Positions 1 to 6,129 of a DNA stretch of 6,129 nucleotides are shown one piece after another. A program made the translations under genes and the position numbers. Where the stretch lies: assembly GCA_002366635.1 (NCBI GenBank), contig DFBN01000018.1:1-6129 (forward strand), read 5' to 3'. The number at the start of each line of letters is the position of its first letter. Position 1 is the first letter of the stretch. Origin of the DNA: Caldifarciminota bacterium UBA3079. GTDB taxonomy: Bacteria; Hydrothermota; Tepidihabitantia; Tepidihabitantales; Tepidihabitantaceae. Under the pieces are notes generated by a model, which had not been told where the DNA came from, searched no databases, and saw nothing but the letters and a program-made list of their open reading frames with translations.

Positions 1-827
1 ATCAGTTTGCCGTCTGGATGGTATTCCAAAATAACGCAGCGGGTGGAATCCCCAGACCTGCCTGTGCCGGTCGCTACTATATTGCCGAATACATCCAGCA
101 CGATATCACCGGCCCGGTCTGGTTCGCCCGAGTCGTATACCCTTGTCCAGAGTGTTTCGCCTTTCGGGTTCAGTCTGGCAAGCAGGATATCCGGGTTCTC
201 CGCAGTCCCTGTCTGTCCTATCAGGACAGGCCCACCTTTTTTGTCAACGGCCAGACGTGTGGCTTCGTCTATCGGGCCGAAATCGTAGTTTTTGGACCAG
301 ATAGTTTTACCTTCAGTGTCCAGAAACACCACGAGCATATCTTGTTTGTCTTTTTCCCGGACTGTGCCGCATATGAAAATTCCTTTGTCAGTTAGGGCAA
401 TACCTTTGGCTTGGCTGGCATTGCCCATCGCGATTGCCCGCTGCCAGATAACGCTGCCTTCAGGCGAGTATTTGACCACCACGCACATTTGATGACCTTG
501 TATTTTACAACTGCCGGCCACAAATGCTTCTCCATGCGGATTCATTACCACATCTCCGGCAATATTGCTCTCCCCTTGAGAAAAGTTTCTGCGCCAAAGA
601 AGCCGGCCGTGTTTGCTTATGGCTTGAATTACCCAGGCAGTTCGGCTCTGGTTTGTAGTTTTCGTGCCGACCACTACGAGTTTCGTTCTGTCGGCCGCAA
701 GTCCGGCGGCAATTTCGCCGGCACCGCAGTCAATAGTCCGTTGCCAGACAACTGGCCCGCTACCGCAGTTCATAAGCAAGACAAGTAAGACGAGCCCGGA
801 AATCGGCATCAATTCGGTTCTCTTCAT
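1..827 (-). CDS. Exported propeller-repeat protein, possible lipoprotein (3' end outside window)
   Basis: The frame is open from an ATG at 825-827 to the window edge, giving 275 codons and no stop. A GGAG ribosome site lies about 5 bases upstream in gaaaggagtgttt, which fixes this start. The N-terminus is a short signal: K2 and R3, then a hydrophobic run at about residues 11-19, then LMNC with Cys21. This resembles a lipobox, but Asn at -1 is atypical, so lipid anchoring is only possible. From residue 26 the protein is repetitive. Tryptophans at 28, 78, 128, 177 and 227 mark five units of 49-50 residues, each roughly hhWxRxhxxG, a D/N-x-x-G turn, then hhxxG. The last units (LWTRVYDSGE, FGNIVATGTG) resemble SBBP/delta-60-type beta-propeller repeats. 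At least one or two more units probably lie beyond the edge. Function is unknown; such proteins are usually extracytoplasmic, and no catalytic motif is visible. It is transcribed divergently from glmM. Confidence 0.85.
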   Translation of the reverse strand, partial: MKRTELMPISGLVLLVLLMNCGSGPVVWQRTIDCGAGEIAAGLAADRTKLVVVGTKTTNQSRTAWVIQAISKHGRLLWRRNFSQGESNIAGDVVMNPHGEAFVAGSCKIQGHQMCVVVKYSPEGSVIWQRAIAMGNASQAKGIALTDKGIFICGTVREKDKQDMLVVFLDTEGKTIWSKNYDFGPIDEATRLAVDKKGGPVLIGQTGTAENPDILLARLNPKGETLWTRVYDSGEPDRAGDIVLDVFGNIVATGTGRSGDSTRCVILEYHPDGKL

Positions 828-880
828 AAACACTCCTTTCCTTAACTATCTTGGCGGACAGAAAAAATATGGTTTATGCC

Positions 881-896
881 ATCCTGATTTCAGGAT
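881..896. promoter_or_regulatory. Perfect 7-2-7 palindrome, candidate operator or leader hairpin
   Basis: ATCCTGA-TT-TCAGGAT is an exact inverted repeat with 7-bp arms and a 2-bp centre. It covers five of six bases of the proposed -10 element of the leftward promoter and extends into its likely start site, a typical position for a repressor operator. One arm sequence, ATCCTGATT, recurs at 959-967, where it begins in the -10 element of the rightward promoter. The binding protein is unknown. With a two-base centre and no T-run it is not a convincing terminator. Confidence 0.4.
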
Positions 897-919
897 ATGC
901 CCCCAGACGCCGGAGTCAA
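892..919 (-). promoter_or_regulatory. Possible sigma70-like promoter of the leftward propeller gene
   Basis: On the minus strand, TTGACT (919-914, five of six consensus bases) is followed after 16 bases by TATCCT (897-892, four of six). Transcription would begin near 885, giving a leader of about 58 bases before the ATG at 827. The -10 element lies in the palindrome at 881-896. The match is only fair, so this is a suggestion from spacing and position. Confidence 0.35.
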
Positions 920-932
920 CTGCGGTCCGATT

Positions 933-960
933 TGGACATTCATTGATAATGGGATATAAT
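933..960 (+). promoter_or_regulatory. Sigma70-like promoter of the glmM-glmS operon
   Basis: TGGACA (933-938, five of six bases of the -35 consensus), a 16-base spacer and a perfect TATAAT (955-960) lie upstream of the first operon gene. Transcription would begin near 967, leaving a leader of about 92 bases. That leader has only a small hairpin-like stretch (GGAT-TAAA-ATCC, about 986-997). I see no recognisable glmS ribozyme or other riboswitch in it. The -35 box is 13 bp from the -35 box of the proposed leftward promoter. Confidence 0.6.
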
Positions 961-1058
961 CCTGATTGCCTTATGGATATAGATTGGATTAAAATCCGGA
1001 AGCCAGGAATCCTTAAACCCTGCCGAAAGCAGCCAGCTGATTTTAGGAAAGAAAGTTA

Positions 1059-2423
1059 ATGCAGGACTGCGTTTTTGGCATTTCCGGACTGCGCGGGGTC
1101 GTAGGAAATGGGTTCACTGCTGAAGTTGTTACAAAAGTAGCAGCGGTTTTCGGAAATTTCATCGGCCCGGGGATTATTGCGGTGGGCCGCGATACCCGGC
1201 CGTCGGGTGTGGCCTTTCTATCCGCGACCGCAGCAGGGCTTATGTCTGCAGGGTGCGTTGTGGAGGACTTAGGCATATGCCCTACGCCTACTGTGCTGCA
1301 TCATGTGCGCTTGAAGGGAAGGGACGGCGCTGTTGTTGTTACTGCAAGCCATAACCCCAAGGCGTGGAATGGAATGAAATTCGTAGGACCGGATGGTCTT
1401 TTTCTTTCTCCTGTGGAGTTTGAACGTTTCCGGAATTCTGCCGAGCGTGGAAAGGTCAGTCGGGCGGATTGGAGAAGTATTGGGGAGTTGCGCCGGTATC
1501 AGGGTGCAGTGGATGACCATATCAGTGCGATTACTGAGAATGAATTGTTTTCAGATGTCCGAAACAGGACTTCCGGTATTCGGGTCGGTGTTGATGCAGT
1601 GAATGGTGCGGCGTCTGAGGCTGCAATCGGGTTGATTCGTAAAATGGGGGCCGAACCGGTTGAGTTGAACTGTCGGACTGACCGGGCACTTCTTTTGAAT
1701 GGTTTCCCAAGGGCAACCGAGCCCAGGGCTTGTAATCTCACTGACTTATCAAACCTGGTCAGAACAGAAAAACTGGATTTTGGGGTGGCGTTTGACCCGG
1801 ATGGTGACCGAACGAGCTTTGTCGACGAGACCGGTGAACCTCTGGGTGAGGAGAAAAGTATCTGTCTGGCTTGCTTGTATGTGCTTCCTCGGCGCAAAGG
1901 GTCGGTTGTTGTAAATCTTTCTACGACCCGTGCGGTAGAGGATATTTGTTCTCGTCTTTCAGTAAAGGTCGAGCGGTCAGCCGTGGGTGAGGCATCGGTT
2001 GTGTCCCGGATGAAAGAAATAGGTGCAGTATTGGGCGGTGAGGGTAATGGGGGCGTGATTTTGCCCGAGGTTAATTTCACCAGGGACGGACTTGTGGCGC
2101 TCGGATGTGTGCTTGGGCTCCTCGGTTCCAGAAACATAGGTCTTTCAGGGTTGCGCAAAGAGATTCCTGAATACCGGATGGTGAAGAGCGTGCTGGATTT
2201 AAGTCGGCCGGAGTTTGATGCAAGGCGAAAGCGTCTGCTCGAGGAATTCAGTAACGCGAGGGTCGACAACCAGGATGGGGTGAAACTGGAAGGGGTAGGT
2301 TACTGGGTTCATGTCCGTCCTTCTAATACAGAACCCGTTGTGCGTCTCATCGCTGAAACAGACGGGAAAATCAGAGCAGAGGATATCGTCGAGCGGGCAA
2401 AGGGTGCATTGAAAGGGATGTAA
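1059..2423 (+). CDS. glmM: Phosphoglucosamine mutase, archaeal-type phosphohexomutase
   Basis: This 454-residue protein has the full alpha-D-phosphohexomutase architecture and the usual family length. The motifs in order are an N-terminal FGISGLRG (6-13), GRDTRPSG (43-50), the phosphoserine loop TASHNP with catalytic Ser97, the metal-binding loop DPDGDR (246-251), the sugar-binding loop GEGNGG (327-332) and the C-terminal phosphate-binding loop RPSNTEP (420-426). The enzyme should interconvert glucosamine-6-phosphate and glucosamine-1-phosphate in the cytoplasm. The sugar loop reads GEGNGG, as in archaeal-type GlmM. Classical bacterial GlmM has GEQSGH, and PGM/PMM enzymes have GE-x-SGH forms. 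That loop plus the adjacent glmS favour glucosamine phosphate as substrate, but phosphomannomutase or phosphoglucomutase activity cannot be excluded. The ATG is preceded by AGGA (1045-1048) 10 bases upstream, and the first motif begins at residue 6, which supports this start. The stop is one base before glmS. Confidence 0.88.
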   Translation: MQDCVFGISGLRGVVGNGFTAEVVTKVAAVFGNFIGPGIIAVGRDTRPSGVAFLSATAAGLMSAGCVVEDLGICPTPTVLHHVRLKGRDGAVVVTASHNPKAWNGMKFVGPDGLFLSPVEFERFRNSAERGKVSRADWRSIGELRRYQGAVDDHISAITENELFSDVRNRTSGIRVGVDAVNGAASEAAIGLIRKMGAEPVELNCRTDRALLLNGFPRATEPRACNLTDLSNLVRTEKLDFGVAFDPDGDRTSFVDETGEPLGEEKSICLACLYVLPRRKGSVVVNLSTTRAVEDICSRLSVKVERSAVGEASVVSRMKEIGAVLGGEGNGGVILPEVNFTRDGLVALGCVLGLLGSRNIGLSGLRKEIPEYRMVKSVLDLSRPEFDARRKRLLEEFSNARVDNQDGVKLEGVGYWVHVRPSNTEPVVRLIAETDGKIRAEDIVERAKGALKGM

Positions 2424-2424
2424 T

Positions 2425-4248
2425 ATGTGCGGAATCGTGGGGTATATCGGCGGGAGGAATGTTTCCAATGTTGTGATGGTAGGGTTGGAAAGGCTGGAGT
2501 ATCGTGGTTACGATTCATGTGGAATTGCAACGGTCAATGGCGGGCTGAAAATCCGCAAGACCGCGGGAAGGCTCCAGCAGCTCAAGGAACTCCTCGCGCG
2601 TGACCCGATAAACGGCAAGTGCGGCATCGGCCATACGCGCTGGGCCACCCACGGCAAGGTAACCGATGAAAACGCCCATCCTTTCACCGATTGCACGCGA
2701 ACCATCGCACTTGTTCATAACGGGATTGTCGAGAACTATCGTGAGCTGCGCGAACGCCTGATTAAAGCCGGTCACCATTTCGTTTCCAATACCGATACCG
2801 AAGTGATTGTTCATCTCCTCGAATCTTATTATAAACGGGACCTCTTAAGCGCGATCCGCAAGACCACGGCCGAACTTAAAGGAACTTATTCCCTTACCAT
2901 CATCTCGGGAAAGGAACCGGACAGGCTTTATGCGGTGAAAACCGGGAGCCCACTGGTTATCGGGGCGGGACACGATGAGTTCATTGTCGCATCTGATGCC
3001 CCGGCACTTATTGGCATCGCCCGGAAGATGTTACCGCTTCGTGACCGGGAAATCGCAGTTTTATCCCGAGATAGCGTTTCTGTTTTTGATTTCAACGGGA
3101 AAAGGGTCGTGCGGCCTTTCACTAGGATGGAGCTCAAACAGAAGGCTGTTTCCAAAGGCCGATACCCGCATTTCATGCGGAAGGAGATATTTGAGCAGCC
3201 AAAGGTCATTGAGGAAAATATCGAAAGGCGGCTCAAGGGAAATAGCATCCTCTTGGACCCCGAGTTTCTTTTTTATCCGGATGAGGTAGAAGAAATTGAA
3301 CGGATTGTTATCCAGGGATGCGGGACATCTTACCATGCGGGTCTTATCGGCCGTTACTATTTTGAGAAGTTCTGCCGGATTCCGGTTTCAGTAGAAATCA
3401 GTTCGGAGCTGAGGACTTCGGAATTTGTTTACAACGGGCATACCTTTATGCTGCCCATCAGCCAGTCGGGTGAAACCGCGGATACCCTGGCCGCACTGCG
3501 GGAAGCGGCGAACCGGGGTATTAAGTCTTTGGCCGTGCTCAATGTCCGGCGTTCTTCGATTGACCGGGAGGCGAATTCATCTGTTTACATCCATGCCGGT
3601 CCGGAAATCGGTGTAGCTTCAACCAAGACCTATACCGCACAGATTTTTACATTGCTGGCACTTGCCCTCGCTTTCGCCCGCATCCGCAAAACCCTGCCCA
3701 ATGGCCAGCATGATGAAATCGTTCGCAATCTCCAGCGGCTTCCCGGGCAGATGAAGGAAGTCTTGGAACTTGACCGCAAGATAAAGGAAACCGCCAGCCA
3801 TCTTTCTTTTGCGCGCGACTTCCTTTTCTTGGGCCGGGGGGTAAATTACCCTTCCGCGCTTGAGGGTGCGCTTAAACTCAAGGAAATCTCCTATGTGCAC
3901 GCAACCGGATATCCTGCGGGTGAGATGAAACATGGCCCCATATCCCTGATAACAGGAGAGGTCCCGGTAATCGGCATTGCCCCGCACGATTCGGTATATA
4001 GTAAAATGGTCTCAAACCTGGCCGAGGCCAAGGCGCGCGGTGGAAAGATAATCGCTATCGGCACTCAAGGAGACAAGGAACTGGCCGAGCTCGCAGAATC
4101 GGTGCTTTACATTCCCGAAGCCCCGGAATACCTCTCACCGCTATTGGTAGCGTTGCCGCTTCAGCTTCTGGCCTATCATATGGCGGTGCTGCACGGATGC
4201 GATGTAGACAAGCCACGCAATCTAGCTAAGAGCGTTACAGTAGAATAG
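2425..4248 (+). CDS. glmS: Glutamine--fructose-6-phosphate aminotransferase (isomerizing)
   Basis: This is a complete 607-residue GlmS (E. coli: 609) and makes glucosamine-6-phosphate from fructose-6-phosphate and glutamine, the first step of UDP-GlcNAc synthesis. The class II glutaminase domain (about 1-235) begins MCGIVGYIG, so Met removal exposes the nucleophile Cys2. It also has TRWATHG (71-77), the oxyanion HNG (98-100) and NTDTE (122-126). Two SIS sugar-isomerase domains follow. The first (about 290-425) has GCGTSYHAG (298-306), SQSGET (346-351) and ASTKTYTAQ (398-406). The second (about 455-595) has the catalytic segment with LKLKEISY (483-490) and GEMKHGP (499-505). The tail KPRNLAKSVTVE keeps Lys602, equivalent to the Lys that forms the Schiff base with fructose-6-phosphate. 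All expected catalytic residues are present. A GGGA site inside the end of glmM (2415-2418) lies 6 bases before the ATG. With a 1-base gap to the glmM stop, translational coupling is likely. Confidence 0.98.
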   Translation: MCGIVGYIGGRNVSNVVMVGLERLEYRGYDSCGIATVNGGLKIRKTAGRLQQLKELLARDPINGKCGIGHTRWATHGKVTDENAHPFTDCTRTIALVHNGIVENYRELRERLIKAGHHFVSNTDTEVIVHLLESYYKRDLLSAIRKTTAELKGTYSLTIISGKEPDRLYAVKTGSPLVIGAGHDEFIVASDAPALIGIARKMLPLRDREIAVLSRDSVSVFDFNGKRVVRPFTRMELKQKAVSKGRYPHFMRKEIFEQPKVIEENIERRLKGNSILLDPEFLFYPDEVEEIERIVIQGCGTSYHAGLIGRYYFEKFCRIPVSVEISSELRTSEFVYNGHTFMLPISQSGETADTLAALREAANRGIKSLAVLNVRRSSIDREANSSVYIHAGPEIGVASTKTYTAQIFTLLALALAFARIRKTLPNGQHDEIVRNLQRLPGQMKEVLELDRKIKETASHLSFARDFLFLGRGVNYPSALEGALKLKEISYVHATGYPAGEMKHGPISLITGEVPVIGIAPHDSVYSKMVSNLAEAKARGGKIIAIGTQGDKELAELAESVLYIPEAPEYLSPLLVALPLQLLAYHMAVLHGCDVDKPRNLAKSVTVE

Positions 4249-4256
4249 CCAAAAGC

Positions 4257-4295
4257 CCAAGAATCAACGCCCGGGCAGAATAATAAGCTTCTTGG
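4257..4295. terminator. Weak inverted repeat between convergent genes, possible terminator
   Basis: CCAAGAA (4257-4263) pairs exactly with TTCTTGG (4289-4295) across a 25-base loop that holds the palindrome GCCCGGGC (4269-4276). It starts 9 bases after the glmS stop and overlaps the last codons of the convergent gene. Only 15 bp separate the two genes, so any intrinsic terminator must lie about here. The stem is short and AT-rich and no T-run follows, so this is a weak candidate. Termination may instead be factor-dependent or occur inside the opposing gene. Confidence 0.2.
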
Positions 4296-6129
4296 TAACC
4301 GTGAACCCGTCGGCATCAAAATGCACCAGATAAATACCCGAACTTAATAACCCGAGGTCGAGATGGACCTGACCGGTGCGGGCAAGGGAGAGAACTCGTG
4401 TGTTTATTATGCGACCGGTAACATCGTAGATACTCAGGTTCGCGTGTCCGGGTTCAGGCAGGCTGTAGCGCAATGTTGCAAACCTATTTCTAAGCGGATT
4501 CGGACAAATCTGAAATCTGAAATCCGAAATCTGAAATCCTTGTCCGGCCATCACCCGGTTGGGCATCGGCTTCCGGGGCAGAAACAGAGTATGGCAGAGT
4601 GGATATCCCCAGAATTCAAGAGTTTTGTTGCCTTTGAGTGCATATAGGGATAGGGCATCACCTACAGCTACCATGTCGGCCCCGGCTTTCACCCGTTTCT
4701 TCCGACCCGTGGAGCCGTTCGTCGGCACCGTATCCAACTCCTGCCAAGTATTGGTTGAAACATCACATCTGAAAAACTGCTGGGTATTGCCGCCTTTGAG
4801 CGCATAGATACAGCCGTCATACCAGGCACCAGAGCCGCCGTCCTTGGACTTCTTCTTCTTGATTCTGCCGCCATGCAGACCATAAAGCGGCATGCCTTTC
4901 AACGCCTTTGTGTACCAGGTATCGCTGCGAAGGTCGAATTTGAACATGTAGTGAAAAAGGAACGGAGCAGTCTTGTTATAGTATTTCGCCTGATGCGCAT
5001 ACAGGGCATTCTCGTGGTCATAGACAAGGAAAGACCCTTTATTATATCTGTCCCTTGTGCCCCAAGGCACATTCGGCAGCGTCTCCCAATGCCCGGAAGT
5101 TACATTGTAACGGTAGAACTCTGTTTTGTATCCTTTAAGCAAGTATACATAGCCGGTGTCGTTTTTGACTACATATACCAAGTCGGTGCCACCTTTTACC
5201 TTTTTCCTTTTCGGGCCTTCTGGCACATTTTCCAACCGGGCCCAACTGTCTTTTGTGATGTCATAACGCCAGAAGCCAAAAGTATTGTTACCCTTGGTCA
5301 TATAGACATAGTTGTTGCCGTCGCATATGCCTTTGCAGCCCTTCTTGGGTGGTTTAACTCTTCCTTCCTCCATCACGGGAATCGATTCAAGCTGAGCCCA
5401 GGTATTGGTCGAAGGGTTATAGGAATAAAAGTCAGTAGTTTTGTTACCTTTGGCAGCGTATATCTGACCATTGCCCTCATTGAATGCAAGCCAGCCACCC
5501 CATTTTACCGGCTTGCCAGAAGGCGTCATCGGCATGGATTTAAGCTCATGCCAGTTCGCATGGACACTGAATGTTCTTTTGAAGATATCATTGTCCGGGT
5601 TATTGTCATTGACCATGTAAGTGCTGCATTTCACAACCCAGGTTCCGGTGACAGAAAGGGTGCAGGCCGGAAAAGCAGTTACCATAGTATCATTGCCCGG
5701 CCCGAGCCCGGCTACATCAACCTTTTCTGTATAAACCCGGCTGTTATAGGTGGTCGGGTCTTCGATTATGGTCCAGGCCTCGAAATTTGCAGGAACAGTT
5801 CCGAAGTTGCGCCAGAATGCGGCCGGAATGACTATGCTGCGGATTTCATAACTGCCGATGGGCCTGACAATCGACCTCACTCCGACATCGGAAATAAGGC
5901 GTTTCACTGTCAGCAGACCCTGGGCCGAGTCGTTCTTTGCATTCAAATCACCGGAAAGCACAGTGAATGACTCTAATTGATAAGAACCAGGGGGCGTTGC
6001 TGTCCAGGGGCTGAATCCACACACAGTCGAATCACCCGGGTTAAGTGTCAGCCAGACACTGTCTTCATACACCTGGTCAGTTCCCATGCCCAGTACGCGT
6101 TCAGAATTGCCCTGGCTTGAAAACTGGGA
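4264..6129 (-). CDS. Secreted kelch-propeller protein with C-terminal T9SS-type sorting domain (5' end outside window)
   Basis: The frame is open to the right edge, 14 codons beyond the first internal ATG at 6087, so the true start is outside; 621 residues are visible. Numbering from the first visible residue, about 1-190 looks like two Ig/CARDB-type beta domains, each ending in an N/D-rich turn (NAKNDS, NNPDNDIF). Residues 191-510 are a kelch-like propeller. Tryptophans at 193, 244, 296, 348, 405 and 462 are spaced 51-57 apart, with repeated YALKGNKT-EFW-Y and TNTW-EL patterns, consistent with six blades closed by the last strand. Each repeat carries a Lys/Arg-rich segment. Residues 510-541 are a linker containing a DNA heptamer repeat. 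Residues 542-621 (CPNP, YSLPEPG, LSIYDVTGR, SSGIYLVHF, TKKLIILPGR) match the Por secretion/type A sorting domain, which sends proteins across the outer membrane by type IX secretion. The protein is therefore probably surface-bound or released. Ligand and function are unknown, and no enzyme motif is visible. Confidence 0.92.
   Translation of the reverse strand, partial: SQFSSQGNSERVLGMGTDQVYEDSVWLTLNPGDSTVCGFSPWTATPPGSYQLESFTVLSGDLNAKNDSAQGLLTVKRLISDVGVRSIVRPIGSYEIRSIVIPAAFWRNFGTVPANFEAWTIIEDPTTYNSRVYTEKVDVAGLGPGNDTMVTAFPACTLSVTGTWVVKCSTYMVNDNNPDNDIFKRTFSVHANWHELKSMPMTPSGKPVKWGGWLAFNEGNGQIYAAKGNKTTDFYSYNPSTNTWAQLESIPVMEEGRVKPPKKGCKGICDGNNYVYMTKGNNTFGFWRYDITKDSWARLENVPEGPKRKKVKGGTDLVYVVKNDTGYVYLLKGYKTEFYRYNVTSGHWETLPNVPWGTRDRYNKGSFLVYDHENALYAHQAKYYNKTAPFLFHYMFKFDLRSDTWYTKALKGMPLYGLHGGRIKKKKSKDGGSGAWYDGCIYALKGGNTQQFFRCDVSTNTWQELDTVPTNGSTGRKKRVKAGADMVAVGDALSLYALKGNKTLEFWGYPLCHTLFLPRKPMPNRVMAGQGFQISDFRFQICPNPLRNRFATLRYSLPEPGHANLSIYDVTGRIINTRVLSLARTGQVHLDLGLLSSGIYLVHFDADGFTVTKKLIILPGR
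4501..4546. repeat. Heptanucleotide tandem repeat with flanking inverted repeats, inside the kelch gene
   Basis: Four consecutive 7-bp units, TGAAATC, TGAAATC, CGAAATC and TGAAATC, occupy 4511-4538. A degenerate unit at 4504-4510 shares the AAATC end. The block is framed by CGGACAA (4501-4507) and TTGTCCG (4540-4546), an exact 7-bp inverted repeat. The unit is not a multiple of three, so the encoded peptide (FQISDFRFQI) repeats only every 21 bp. It falls in the linker just before the sorting domain, where extra residues would be tolerated. It may be a dispersed simple-repeat element that landed in a gene. Confidence 0.7.

Noticed and set aside
18..788. Several overlapping plus-strand open frames (18-395, 411-788 and others) over the left end
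   Set aside because: They are shadows of the minus-strand propeller gene, which has a ribosome site, a signal sequence and regular 50-residue repeats.
961..1058. Possible glmS ribozyme or amino-sugar riboswitch in the operon leader
   Set aside because: The leader is only about 92 bases, contains just a 4-bp hairpin and lies upstream of glmM rather than glmS. I could not match it to the glmS ribozyme core.
1499..2269. A 256-codon open frame on the minus strand inside glmM
   Set aside because: It lies opposite a fully motif-supported phosphohexomutase. The translation is low-complexity, rich in Ser/Arg/Thr, without family features.
4269..4276. GCCCGGGC palindrome as a terminator stem
   Set aside because: It has no loop, is only 8 bp and is followed by no T-run. 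It lies within the last codons of the minus-strand gene (LPGR).
4873..5970. A 365-codon open frame on the plus strand, antisense to the kelch gene
   Set aside because: It is in exact codon register with the minus-strand gene, so it stays open simply because that gene rarely uses TTA, CTA and TCA codons. The product has no recognisable motif, while the minus frame has clear propeller repeats and a sorting domain.
6085..6087. ATG at 6087 as the start of the kelch gene
   Set aside because: The frame continues open for 14 more codons to the window edge. There is no signal peptide after this ATG, which a secreted sorting-domain protein should have, so the true start is outside.

Overview
The window looks like ordinary chromosomal DNA from an uncultivated Gram-negative-type bacterium of the wider FCB/candidate-phylum group. 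The best guess is a WOR-3 (Stahlbacteria)-like lineage, but this is inference. It rests on a secreted kelch-type propeller protein ending in a Por/T9SS-type sorting domain, a second propeller-repeat exported protein, moderate GC content and an archaeal-style phosphoglucosamine mutase. No rRNA or other phylogenetic marker is present.

Layout. Positions 1-827 (minus strand) hold the first 275 codons of an exported, possibly lipid-anchored protein built of 50-residue propeller repeats. Its 3' end lies outside the window. Positions 828-1058 form a divergent control region. It contains a good sigma70-like promoter to the right, a weaker one to the left, and a perfect 7-2-7 palindrome over the leftward -10 element. 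Positions 1059-4248 (plus strand) are a two-gene operon: a phosphoglucosamine mutase (glmM-like) and glmS, separated by one base. A 15-bp gap then separates glmS from a convergent minus-strand gene (4264-6129). That gene encodes a large secreted protein with Ig/CARDB-like domains, a six-bladed kelch-like propeller and a C-terminal sorting domain. Its N-terminus lies outside the window.

How the genes relate. GlmS makes glucosamine-6-phosphate from fructose-6-phosphate and glutamine. The mutase should then convert it to glucosamine-1-phosphate, the precursor of UDP-GlcNAc for peptidoglycan and lipopolysaccharide. The acetyltransferase/uridylyltransferase step (glmU) is not in view. The two flanking genes encode unrelated exported propeller proteins, and nothing in the sequence links them functionally to the hexosamine operon.

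I see no mobile element, CRISPR array, tRNA, rRNA or defence system. The most unusual items are an out-of-phase heptanucleotide repeat with flanking 7-bp inverted repeats inside the kelch gene, the lysine-rich segment recurring once per blade of that propeller, and the palindromic divergent promoter region.
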